DNA of 13,747 nt from UBA8437 sp003445035. Lineage in GTDB: Bacteria > Planctomycetota > Planctomycetia > Planctomycetales > Planctomycetaceae. The notes under the pieces are model-generated. The model was not told where the DNA came from and made no database searches. It worked only from the letters and a program-made list of their open reading frames with translations. The stretch's first letter is position 1. Each line of letters opens with the position of its first letter. The DNA is taken from assembly GCA_937901285.1 (NCBI GenBank), contig CALCHI010000211.1:1-13747 (forward strand). Reading direction: 5' to 3'. This document shows positions 6,382 through 13,314 of the stretch, piece after piece. The translations under genes were made by a program, and so were the position numbers.

Positions 6382-8092
6382 CGCCCTGGACGCTCTCAGC
6401 GGCTCTTTGCAGACGCTCGACCTGATCGTCGTCGGCGGTTACCTGCTGTTGTCACTGGGGCTGGGACTGGCGTTGGGCCGGCAGTCGAACCGGGACGAGT
6501 TCCTGACGGCGGGCGGTTCGATGGGCCGGATGACTGTCGGCCTGAGCGTGATGGCGACGCTGTTTTCGGCCAACAGCTTCGTGATGTACCCGTCGACGGC
6601 CTACGGCGACAGCCTGCGGATCATGCTGGCCAGCGTGGCCTTCCTGTCGACGACACCGCTGGTGATCTGGGTCTTCATACCGGTCTATTCGAAACTCAAG
6701 TGTGCCACCGCGTACGAGTACCTCGAACAACGATTCCACGTCTCGGTTCGCTGCCTGGCCAGCAGCCTGTTCGTCGTGTTGCGAATCGCCTGGATGGCAG
6801 CGGCAACATTCGCCGCCTCGGTGGCTATCTCGGGCATCTCGGGTCTGAACCAGTACCTGGTGATCATCGGGCTGGGCGTGGTGGCGATCATCTACACGAT
6901 GTTCGGTGGCCTGCGGGCGGTGATGTGGACCGACGTGATCCAGTTCTTCGTCTTTGTCGGCACCATCCTGTTCGCTGCTGTCCTGCTGGTGTCCGGGACC
7001 GAGGGAGGCGCGTCTCAGATCGTCGACACCTATTTCAGCGACCGGGAGCGGATGGTGTTCGATTTCCGGCTGGATCCGACCATCCGTTTTGGCACCTTCG
7101 CCATCCTGATCGGCAGTTTCCTGGAAGGGTTGTCGGCCTATGGTGCCGACCAGGTGGCTGTCCAACGCTACATTTCCGCCCGTGACGCCCGCACGTCTCA
7201 GACCGGTTTCCTTATTTCCCAGGCCGCCTCGTTGATCGTGATGCCGGGCTTGTTGGTGATCGGCATGGGTCTGTTCAGTTACTTCCATCACAACCCGGAC
7301 ATGCTCTCGGACGTGGCCATCGACGAGTTTTCGAATGCCGAGAACGCCAAGGTGGAGGTCGTGCGCGAGCGACTGTCCGAGGCGGGGGCCGGCAGCAGCA
7401 ATGAGGCGATTGCCGAGTACTACAAGTCGCATCCCCGGGAGCTCCACGCCGACGTCGTGGAACTGGGGCTCAATGACCAGGCGTTGCCCCGGTTCGTTCG
7501 GCTGAAATTCCCCGCCGGGGTGGTGGGCCTGCTGGTGGCGGCGCTGATGGCGGCGACGATGTCGAGTGTCGACTCGGGGATCCACTCGATCACCACGGCG
7601 CTGATCGTCGACTTCCGAGATCGGCTGGTACCCGCGTGGCGGCCAAAGACCGAGGCGGGCGAGATGCTGGTGGCGCGGGTGATGGTCGTCGTGATCGGCG
7701 CGATCGCAATCGTGCTGGCGTGTTTCGTGGGCCAACTGGGTGACGTGTTTGCGGTGGCCAAGAAGACCGTCGGGGCGTTTGCGGCGCCTTTGCTGGCGGT
7801 CTTCGTGCTGGGGCTGTTCGTCCGCCGGGCGACGGCAGCGGGGGTCCTGCTGGGGACATTCGCCGGGGCGGTGGTCACCCTGTGGTTCACTTTTTCCGAG
7901 ACCTTCTCGGACTGGTTCTCGATGTGGGTCTTCGTCGTCGGCTTCGTCAGTTCGGTCGTCTTCTCGCTGCTGTTCAGCTTCGTGCCCGGATTGACCTGGA
8001 CGGCTGAACCCGAGAAGGACCGCACCTTCTGGGGTGTGATCAGGGCCGACGAGGAGGTTGTCTCGGAGGCGGCGCCGTCCGAGAATCCGTGA
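6371..8092 (+). CDS. Sodium:solute symporter (SSS family, TC 2.A.21)
   Basis: The protein has 573 residues from the ATG at 6371, preceded by GGA 8 bases upstream and overlapping the end of the aldolase gene. TTG and GTG starts six and four codons earlier are possible. About 13 membrane segments are visible. Family marks are the EFLTAGGSMG entry loop (43-52), GGLRAVMWTDVIQFF (179-193), GADQVAVQRYISA (258-270) and AATMSSVDSGIHSITT (394-409), the last corresponding to the sodium-site region of TM8. It should couple sodium to uptake of a sugar, sialic acid or organic acid. Between TM7 and TM8 there is an unusually long hydrophilic, acidic loop, residues about 311-373. The charged C-terminal tail from about 545 is cytoplasmic. 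Its last 53 bases overlap the 3' end of the LRR gene on the other strand. Confidence 0.94.
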   Translation: MWSDALDALSGSLQTLDLIVVGGYLLLSLGLGLALGRQSNRDEFLTAGGSMGRMTVGLSVMATLFSANSFVMYPSTAYGDSLRIMLASVAFLSTTPLVIWVFIPVYSKLKCATAYEYLEQRFHVSVRCLASSLFVVLRIAWMAAATFAASVAISGISGLNQYLVIIGLGVVAIIYTMFGGLRAVMWTDVIQFFVFVGTILFAAVLLVSGTEGGASQIVDTYFSDRERMVFDFRLDPTIRFGTFAILIGSFLEGLSAYGADQVAVQRYISARDARTSQTGFLISQAASLIVMPGLLVIGMGLFSYFHHNPDMLSDVAIDEFSNAENAKVEVVRERLSEAGAGSSNEAIAEYYKSHPRELHADVVELGLNDQALPRFVRLKFPAGVVGLLVAALMAATMSSVDSGIHSITTALIVDFRDRLVPAWRPKTEAGEMLVARVMVVVIGAIAIVLACFVGQLGDVFAVAKKTVGAFAAPLLAVFVLGLFVRRATAAGVLLGTFAGAVVTLWFTFSETFSDWFSMWVFVVGFVSSVVFSLLFSFVPGLTWTAEPEKDRTFWGVIRADEEVVSEAAPSENP

Positions 8093-9959
8093 TCCGGCAG
8101 CCGGGCAACCGGTTTCCGAGCTTCAGGCGACCGATGGTGGTCGTTTTCGTGTCGGCCAGCCGCAGCACCTTGAGATTTTTGAGACGGGCCAGGGATTCGA
8201 GAGCGTCGTCGCTGACTGAAGTGCGGCGGAGGTCGAGCAGTTCGAGGTTCTCGAGTGTGGACAGGGTCTTGACGCCGTCGTCGGTGATCAGGGTGGCCAC
8301 GAGGCTCAGTCGCTTGAGAGCGGGGAACGTGGCCAGGGCAACGGCTCCACGGTCGGTGATCGGTGTGATCTGGAGATTGAGGGTTTCGAGGTGTTCGAGT
8401 TTGGCCAGCGGTGGCAGGGCCATGTCGTTGATCGGAGTGTCCCACAACGACAGTTCCCGGAGCTCGGACAGGCTGGCCAGTTTCGCGATACCTCGCTCGG
8501 TGACCTGTGTGTTGGTCAGGTCGAGCTGCCTGAGTTTCGAGAAGCCGGTGACGGTCGTGAGACCTCTGTCAGTGACGAAGGTGCGGAAGAGATTCAGCGA
8601 CTTCAGGTCACCAAAGGCCTTCTGGTCGGTTGCCACCAGGGCGAGGCACTGGTCGGTGATGGCGAGGTTGCTGAGATCCAGCCCGGAAAGACGACGTCCA
8701 CCTGGCGGCTCGGTCTTTGCCTGGATGGCCGCGAGGGCCGGGAACAGTTTGCCCGCCGCTTTGACGTGGGCCTCGGCCAACAGGCCACGGTTCCGGGTGA
8801 TCTCGCAGCCGGGCAGCGCCTTCCGGAGACGGGCCAGGCCCTGGTCGGTGATGTCGGTCCGGTCGATCGCCAGCCGCTTGAGCGTCGTGAGTCTTTCGAG
8901 ATCGGCCAGCCCGCCATCGGTGATCCGGGTGTTCTCGAGCCAGAGTTCCTCAAGTTTCTCGAGCGAGGCCAGGCGAGGCAGGCCGGCGTCGGTGATCGCG
9001 TTGTGATTGAGCCCGAGGTTCTTCAGGGATTTGAGCTTGGCGATATGCTCGAGTCCGTCGTCGGTGATACGGGTCAGTTCGGCCAACAGCACCTCGAGCT
9101 TCTGCATGTCCGCCAGGTGGACCAGTCCGGCGTCTCCGGCGCGGGTGCTGCGGAGAACGAGCCATGTCAGGTTGCGGAGTCCGGCGATGTGGGCCAGTCC
9201 CTTGTCGGTGATCGCCGTACGAAACAGGACCAGTTCCTCGAGCTTGGGGAAAGCCGAGACGTGGGCCAGGCCCTCGTCGTTGAAGTTGCGGCAGTAGGTC
9301 AGGTTGAGGTCGATCAGGCCCGACATGACGGTGACATGTTCGAGGCCCCGACCGGTGATCGGGGTCTGGGCGACATCGAGATAACGGATCTGGGGCAGGA
9401 CCTCGAGGTGACGCAGGCCGTCGTCATCGACACGGGTCTCGGTGACGGTGATCAGGTCCAGTTGCTTCATCTTGCGGACGTGCTTGAGCACGTCTCCGGA
9501 GATGTCAGTCTTGTAGAGGCCCAGAGACTTGAGGTTGGTGAGTCCCTCGAGGTGTTCAACTCCGGCGTTGGTGATCCGTGTGTCGTAGAGGTCCAGGGCG
9601 GTGAGAGTCTTGAGACGTCCGACCGGTTGGAGGTCGGCGTCGCCGATCGAGGATCCGCGGAGGTCGAGGTAGTCGAGATGTTTGAGCCCCGTCAGGAGTT
9701 CGAGTGATCCGACCGGGATGCGGCATCGAACCAGGCTCAACGACTTCAACTTCGCAACGCCCTGGACGATCGCCTGCAGGTCGTCCTTCGAGACTTCCTG
9801 CTCTTTCAGCGTGACGCCTTCGATCTGGCCGGATTCGCTCTTGTAGAGTTTTCCGGGCACATCGACCGAGGTTTCGGTCGTGGCCCGGTCACCGCAACCG
9901 GTCACCCACGGGGCCAGCAACGCGATGGCCAGGCACAGTCTGGGGATGTGAAGCGACAT
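8040..9959 (-). CDS. Leucine-rich-repeat lipoprotein with two LRR blocks
   Basis: The protein has 639 residues from the ATG at 9959; an upstream in-frame extension is discarded because the lipoprotein signal begins here. The hydrophobic stretch LCLAIALLAPWVTGC ends in a lipobox with Cys22, so the mature protein should be membrane-anchored outside the cytoplasm. From about residue 60 there are about 21 repeats of 22-26 residues with the pattern LxxLxLxxTxITDxGL, the bacterial cysteine-containing/RI-like type common in planctomycetes. Block one (about 13 repeats) ends at LPGCEITRNRG (382-392). A non-LRR linker follows to about residue 421, then block two (about 8 repeats) ends at LPGCRITDS (618-626). 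LRR arrays bind proteins or glycans; no enzyme domain is present. There is no good Shine-Dalgarno sequence before the start. Confidence 0.92.
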   Translation of the reverse strand: MSLHIPRLCLAIALLAPWVTGCGDRATTETSVDVPGKLYKSESGQIEGVTLKEQEVSKDDLQAIVQGVAKLKSLSLVRCRIPVGSLELLTGLKHLDYLDLRGSSIGDADLQPVGRLKTLTALDLYDTRITNAGVEHLEGLTNLKSLGLYKTDISGDVLKHVRKMKQLDLITVTETRVDDDGLRHLEVLPQIRYLDVAQTPITGRGLEHVTVMSGLIDLNLTYCRNFNDEGLAHVSAFPKLEELVLFRTAITDKGLAHIAGLRNLTWLVLRSTRAGDAGLVHLADMQKLEVLLAELTRITDDGLEHIAKLKSLKNLGLNHNAITDAGLPRLASLEKLEELWLENTRITDGGLADLERLTTLKRLAIDRTDITDQGLARLRKALPGCEITRNRGLLAEAHVKAAGKLFPALAAIQAKTEPPGGRRLSGLDLSNLAITDQCLALVATDQKAFGDLKSLNLFRTFVTDRGLTTVTGFSKLRQLDLTNTQVTERGIAKLASLSELRELSLWDTPINDMALPPLAKLEHLETLNLQITPITDRGAVALATFPALKRLSLVATLITDDGVKTLSTLENLELLDLRRTSVSDDALESLARLKNLKVLRLADTKTTTIGRLKLGNRLPGCRITDSRTAPPPRQPPRRP

Positions 9960-10000
9960 CGAAGGGAACCGGCAATTGGGAAGGAACCGACGCGTCCCTG

Positions 10001-10030
10001 ATTCTATGGCACGTGCAAAGATGGCGACAA
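10001..10030 (-). promoter_or_regulatory. Candidate sigma70-type promoter for the LRR gene
   Basis: Read on the minus strand, TTGTCG (10030-10025) and TAGAAT (10006-10001) are separated by 18 bases and match the -35 and -10 consensus at 4 and 5 of 6 positions. The -10 box is 41 bases ahead of the LRR start codon, which leaves a short leader. It is found by eye only; planctomycete promoters are poorly defined, so this is tentative. Confidence 0.3.
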
Positions 10031-10050
10031 CGAGTTGTTGGCAGCCGGTT

Positions 10051-10060
10051 GTTTGCAAAC
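10051..10060. promoter_or_regulatory. 10-bp palindrome GTTTGCAAAC in the LRR/hydrolase divergent region
   Basis: A perfect 10-bp palindrome lies between the divergent LRR gene (start 9959) and hydrolase gene (start 10123), upstream of the candidate LRR promoter. A palindrome of this size is expected about once per kilobase by chance, so operator function is only a possibility. No convincing promoter for the rightward hydrolase gene was seen in the rest of this 163-base region. Confidence 0.15.
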
Positions 10061-10122
10061 CGCGGCGGTTGCTGGTTTTCTCTTGATGGGCAACCAGGTG
10101 AAATTTCCGTGAGGCAGAACCG

Positions 10123-11229
10123 ATGACAGGTCGAACGAACTGGGTGATGGTGGCTGGCGTGGTGTGGGCCGGATGGGTGTCCGCGGCGGTTGCGGCTGAC
10201 GGGAAGCGGCTGGATCCGGACAACCTGTTGCAGTTTCACGGGGCAGGTGGGGCCGTGCAAGCGGTGAAGACTGCTGCCGACTGGGCGAAGCGGCGGGCCG
10301 AGATCGTCGAGGGGATGCAGTCGGTGATGGGACGGTTTCCCGGTAGTGACCGAAGGGGTCCAGTCGGGATGAAGGTGATCGAGGATGTCGACGCGGGGAG
10401 TTACCGGCGACGGTTGATCGGTTACACGGTCGACAAGGACATGCTGACTCCGGCCTACCTGTGCGTTCCCAAGGACGTGCTGGCCGGCAAGCGGAAGGCG
10501 GCGGCGGTGCTGTGCCTGCACCCGACCGACAACCGGGTGGGACACAAGGTGGTGATGGGGCTGGGGGGCCGCAAGGGCCGCGCCTACGGTAAGGAACTGG
10601 CCGAGCGAGGTTATGTCACTCTGTCGCCGGCCTACCCGCACCTGGCCAACTACTGGCCCAACCTCGGCGGCCAGGGTTATGTCAGTGGCACGATGAAGGC
10701 CATCTGGGACAACTCCCGCGGTCTCGATCTGCTCGCTTCGTTCAAATTCGTCGACAGTTCACGTGGGTTCGGTGCCATCGGTCATTCCCTGGGTGGCCAC
10801 AACGCCATTTACACGTCGGTCTTCGACAAGCGGATCACCGTGGTCGCCAGCAGTTGCGGCTTCGATTCGTACCAGGACTATTACGACGGTGCCGAGCGAG
10901 TCTGGAAATTCGGAGCCGGCTGGTGCCAGATCCGTTACATGCCACGATTGTCCAACTACCGTGGTCGTCTGACCGAGATTCCCTACGACTTCCAGGAACT
11001 GGTTGCCGCGGTGGCTCCCAGGCCGTTCTTCGTCAATGCGCCGCTGCGAGACGGAAACTTCCGTCACAAGAGTGTCGACCGTTGTGCGAAGGCCGCCCGT
11101 CCGATCTACAAGTTGCTTGGAGGCGACGGCCGGCTGGTGGTCCGTCACCCCGACAGTCAGCACAGCTTTCCGGATGCGATGAGAGAAGAGGCGTACCGGG
11201 TGATCGATGGGGTGTTGAAGGCGAAATAG
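10123..11229 (+). CDS. Secreted alpha/beta hydrolase (acetyl-xylan-esterase/dienelactone-hydrolase-like)
   Basis: The protein has 368 residues; GAGG lies 9 bases before the ATG. Residues 1-24 are a signal peptide with cleavage probably at AVA-AD. The hydrolase fold is seen from about residue 98 onward: CLHPT (131-135, oxyanion region), a serine nucleophile elbow GHSLGGH (Ser222), an acid in NAPLRDGNFR (Asp310) and a histidine in DSQHSFP (His347). The elbow segment SRGFGAIGHSLGG and the ending resemble exported planctomycete esterases annotated as acetyl-xylan esterase or dienelactone hydrolase. It is larger than, and not closely similar to, the hydrolase at 1963-2865. It probably cleaves esters on a polysaccharide outside the cytoplasm. 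The gene appears to stand alone, with 216 bases before the next gene and a divergent LRR neighbour. Substrate unknown. Confidence 0.9.
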   Translation: MTGRTNWVMVAGVVWAGWVSAAVAADGKRLDPDNLLQFHGAGGAVQAVKTAADWAKRRAEIVEGMQSVMGRFPGSDRRGPVGMKVIEDVDAGSYRRRLIGYTVDKDMLTPAYLCVPKDVLAGKRKAAAVLCLHPTDNRVGHKVVMGLGGRKGRAYGKELAERGYVTLSPAYPHLANYWPNLGGQGYVSGTMKAIWDNSRGLDLLASFKFVDSSRGFGAIGHSLGGHNAIYTSVFDKRITVVASSCGFDSYQDYYDGAERVWKFGAGWCQIRYMPRLSNYRGRLTEIPYDFQELVAAVAPRPFFVNAPLRDGNFRHKSVDRCAKAARPIYKLLGGDGRLVVRHPDSQHSFPDAMREEAYRVIDGVLKAK

Positions 11230-11260
11230 TCTCCGGGAATTGGCAGGAACCCCCGGGACT
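11228..11260 (+). terminator. Possible hairpin terminator after the hydrolase gene
   Basis: AGTC(t)CCGGG at 11228-11237 can pair with CCCGGGACT at 11252-11260 to form a 9-bp stem with one bulged T and a 14-base loop. It begins in the stop codon of the hydrolase gene. There is no T-run after it, so it is not a textbook intrinsic terminator. It could still stabilise the 3' end or assist termination. The rest of the spacer up to 11445 shows no gene or clear promoter. Confidence 0.3.
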
Positions 11261-11432
11261 CACATTGACACCGGCCCCCCGGCGGCGGGTCCAATGGTCG
11301 CAGACACGGTGGCGATTGGTTTCGGGAGGGAAAAGAGAACCGTCGGGCCACGGTCGGCCGTCCGCAGACCGCTGGAAAAGATCCCAATTGCCGAACGCGA
11401 TCCCCACGAGGGGACGGACGTCGGTTTGGCAC

Positions 11433-11437
11433 GGAGA
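11433..11437 (+). promoter_or_regulatory. Ribosome binding site for the small acidic protein
   Basis: GGAGA lies 8 bases before the ATG at 11446. This well-placed Shine-Dalgarno sequence is the main reason to accept the 171-residue reading frame as a real gene rather than a chance frame in G+C-rich DNA. Confidence 0.55.
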
Positions 11438-11445
11438 GCCATAGG

Positions 11446-11961
11446 ATGGATTCGAGACCAGATACCTGGATTGACGAACAGCGACGTTCGTGGAGAGGGC
11501 TGGGGGAGCCGGAATGGGAATCGTTTGATCTGGAGACCGAGGACGGAGGGTGGATTTTCGATGAGGATGAGGACGGCCTTTCGACAGGTTGCGGCGATGA
11601 ATTGACCAGTGGGCCGGGTGACACGAGCGTAGCGAATCCCGGGTTGTCGAAATCGTTGGCGACGGCTTTCCTGATCGCCGACATCGGCATCCGCCTGACG
11701 TGTCTCGATCACCACCTGGACGGCGATCCACGCGGTCGGCCGGTCGCCGAGTCGCTGGGACGCTTCTACGATACGCTGTGCCGCGCCGTCGAAGAGGGTG
11801 ACCCGTGGCGGGTTGAGACGGCGATGGGATGCCTGCGCGAACGATTGCATCCGGTGGCGGGTTTCAGTAACGAATGTGGAAGGATGGCAGCCGAATTGGA
11901 ATCGCTGTTCGGACGACTGCACGTTCGTTGTGTTCCCGTCGCAGCCGATGGGGATGGTTGA
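11446..11961 (+). CDS. Hypothetical small acidic protein upstream of an APC permease
   Basis: The protein has 171 residues and I do not recognise a family. The N-terminal 60 residues are strongly acidic and low in hydrophobics (for example DLETEDGGWIFDEDEDG, residues 28-44) and are probably disordered. Residues about 68-160 look like a helical domain, including LATAFLIADIGIRL (71-84), RFYDTLCRAVEEGD (106-119) and MAAELESLFGRL (147-158). There is no signal peptide or clear membrane helix. A good ribosome binding site precedes the ATG, and the stop lies 27 bases before the permease start, so the two may be cotranscribed. A role in controlling or assisting the permease is only a guess. A longer open frame on the other strand (11260-12249) is arginine/proline-rich and less credible. 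Confidence 0.55.
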   Translation: MDSRPDTWIDEQRRSWRGLGEPEWESFDLETEDGGWIFDEDEDGLSTGCGDELTSGPGDTSVANPGLSKSLATAFLIADIGIRLTCLDHHLDGDPRGRPVAESLGRFYDTLCRAVEEGDPWRVETAMGCLRERLHPVAGFSNECGRMAAELESLFGRLHVRCVPVAADGDG

Positions 11962-11973
11962 TTGCGTGTTCGC

Positions 11974-11984
11974 GGAGAGGGAGG
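11974..11984 (+). promoter_or_regulatory. Ribosome binding site that selects the GTG start of the permease
   Basis: GGAGAGGGAGG is purine-rich and lies 4-11 bases ahead of the GTG at 11989. It supports that start over the in-frame TTG at 11962, which would place this sequence inside the coding region and add nine residues without family similarity. Confidence 0.55.
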
Positions 11985-11988
11985 CGAG

Positions 11989-13311
11989 GTGACCGGGGAA
12001 GATCCTGTTGGGGGCGGGCCGCCGCAGTTGAAACGGCAGGTGGGCGTCGGTGGTGCGGTCGTGCTCGGGCTGGGTTCGATCGTTGGGACCGGCGTGTTTG
12101 TCAGCATCGGGATCGCTGCGGGGGTGATCGGTCCCGGGGTGATCGCTGCGATCGCCGTAGCGGCCATGGTCGCCACCTGCAACGGGCTCAGCAGTGCTCA
12201 ACTGGCCGCCAACCACCCGCAAAGCGGCGGCACCTACGAGTACGGTCACAGGTGGCTGATGCCCTGGGTGGGATTTGTTGCGGGATGGATGTTCTTGTGT
12301 GCCAAGAGTGCGTCGGCGGCCACCGCGGCACTCGGCGTGATCGCCTACGCCAGGCGTCTGGGAGTCGGCACCGAGGCGATCGAGGATCGGTGGCTGGCGC
12401 TGGCCGTGGTGCTGGGAATCACGTTGCTGGTGCTGTTTGGACTGAAGCGGTCCAACCGGATCAACACCGTGCTGGTGGTCTCGACGGTTTTCACTCTGCT
12501 GCTGTTCGTCGCCTGTGGAATCGGCACGGCTGTGTCCGAAGCGGGGGAGTCGCTGGTTCCGTTCTGGCGACCGGCCGAAGGCACCACGTCGGCTGCGGCG
12601 TTTGCCGAGGCGTGCGCACTGATGTTCGTCGCCTACACCGGTTACGGCCGGATCGCGACGATGGGGGAGGAGATCGAAGACCCGCGTCGGAAGATTCCCA
12701 GGGCGATGATCGCCACGCTGGTCATCTCGATGGTGCTCTACATCACGGTGGCGGTCGTTGGCGTGAGTGCTGCGGGGGTCGAGGCGTTTGCGGTCACCGG
12801 ATCGGGAGCCCCCGCCCCGTTGGAACAGGCGGCCGGGCGATTCGGAGGGGCCGGCCTGGCGTGGTTGGTTGCCGGGGGAGCGGTGCTGGCGATGCTGGGG
12901 GTGCTGTTGAACCTGGTGCTCGGCCTGTCGCGGGTGGCCCTGGCGATGGGCCGCCGAGGTGACCTGCCTTCACAACTGGCGAAACTGGATGCCCGCGGCG
13001 AGTCACCGACGTTGGCGGTGGTGGCCGTGGGCGTGTTGATCGCGGCGATGACCGCCCTGGGTGACGTGCGGACGACCTGGTCGTTCAGTGCGTTCGCCGT
13101 GCTGGTCTACTACTCGCTGACCAACCTCGCGGCCCTGAGACTGTCGAAGGACGAACGGCTTTACCCGGCCTGGATTTCGGCCTTGGGACTGGTCGCCTGC
13201 GGATTCCTGGCCTTCTGGGTCGACCGCGAGGTGTGGCTGACGGGCCTGGCCGTGCTGGCCGGCGGGCTGGTGCTGCGGCCGATCATCCGTTCGGTCTACA
13301 GCAGGTCGTAG
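11989..13311 (+). CDS. APC-superfamily amino-acid permease
   Basis: The protein has 440 residues from the GTG at 11989 and about 12 membrane segments. The broken first helix carries the amino-acid carboxylate-binding motif GSIVGTGVF (29-37). QSGGTYEYG (78-86) and the TM6 region YTGYGRIATMGEEIEDP (216-232) followed by RRKIPRAM (233-240) are strong APC-family marks. It should move an amino acid or related amine across the cytoplasmic membrane by proton symport or exchange. Length is normal for the family. It follows the small acidic protein with a 27-base gap and overlaps the convergent DUF1501 gene by 16 bases. Substrate cannot be assigned. Confidence 0.92.
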   Translation: MTGEDPVGGGPPQLKRQVGVGGAVVLGLGSIVGTGVFVSIGIAAGVIGPGVIAAIAVAAMVATCNGLSSAQLAANHPQSGGTYEYGHRWLMPWVGFVAGWMFLCAKSASAATAALGVIAYARRLGVGTEAIEDRWLALAVVLGITLLVLFGLKRSNRINTVLVVSTVFTLLLFVACGIGTAVSEAGESLVPFWRPAEGTTSAAAFAEACALMFVAYTGYGRIATMGEEIEDPRRKIPRAMIATLVISMVLYITVAVVGVSAAGVEAFAVTGSGAPAPLEQAAGRFGGAGLAWLVAGGAVLAMLGVLLNLVLGLSRVALAMGRRGDLPSQLAKLDARGESPTLAVVAVGVLIAAMTALGDVRTTWSFSAFAVLVYYSLTNLAALRLSKDERLYPAWISALGLVACGFLAFWVDREVWLTGLAVLAGGLVLRPIIRSVYSRS

Positions 13312-13314
13312 ATC
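13293..13314. repeat. Inverted repeat containing both stop codons of two convergent genes
   Basis: GGTCTAC (13293-13299) can pair with GTAGATC (13308-13314) through six Watson-Crick pairs and one G-T, around an 8-base loop. The permease stop TAG (13309-13311) and the opposite-strand DUF1501 stop (13296-13298) sit in the two arms. It could act as a weak two-way terminator, but no T-run flanks it and the mirrored stop codons themselves account for part of the symmetry. Confidence 0.3.

Noticed and set aside
8391..9707. A 438-codon plus-strand open frame with a repetitive Glu/Val-rich translation opposite the LRR gene
   Set aside because: Its repeats are the shadow of the LRR units read from the other strand. 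The minus-strand reading gives a lipoprotein signal and regular LRRs.
11240..11605. A 121-codon plus-strand frame starting soon after the hydrolase gene
   Set aside because: It overlaps the better supported 171-residue gene in another frame, has no good ribosome binding site and looks like random G+C-rich sequence.
11260..12249. A 329-codon minus-strand open frame across the small acidic protein and the start of the permease
   Set aside because: It overlaps the first 260 bases of a secure APC permease, has no ribosome binding site of note and an Arg/Pro/Thr-rich composition. The plus-strand frame at 11446 is better supported.
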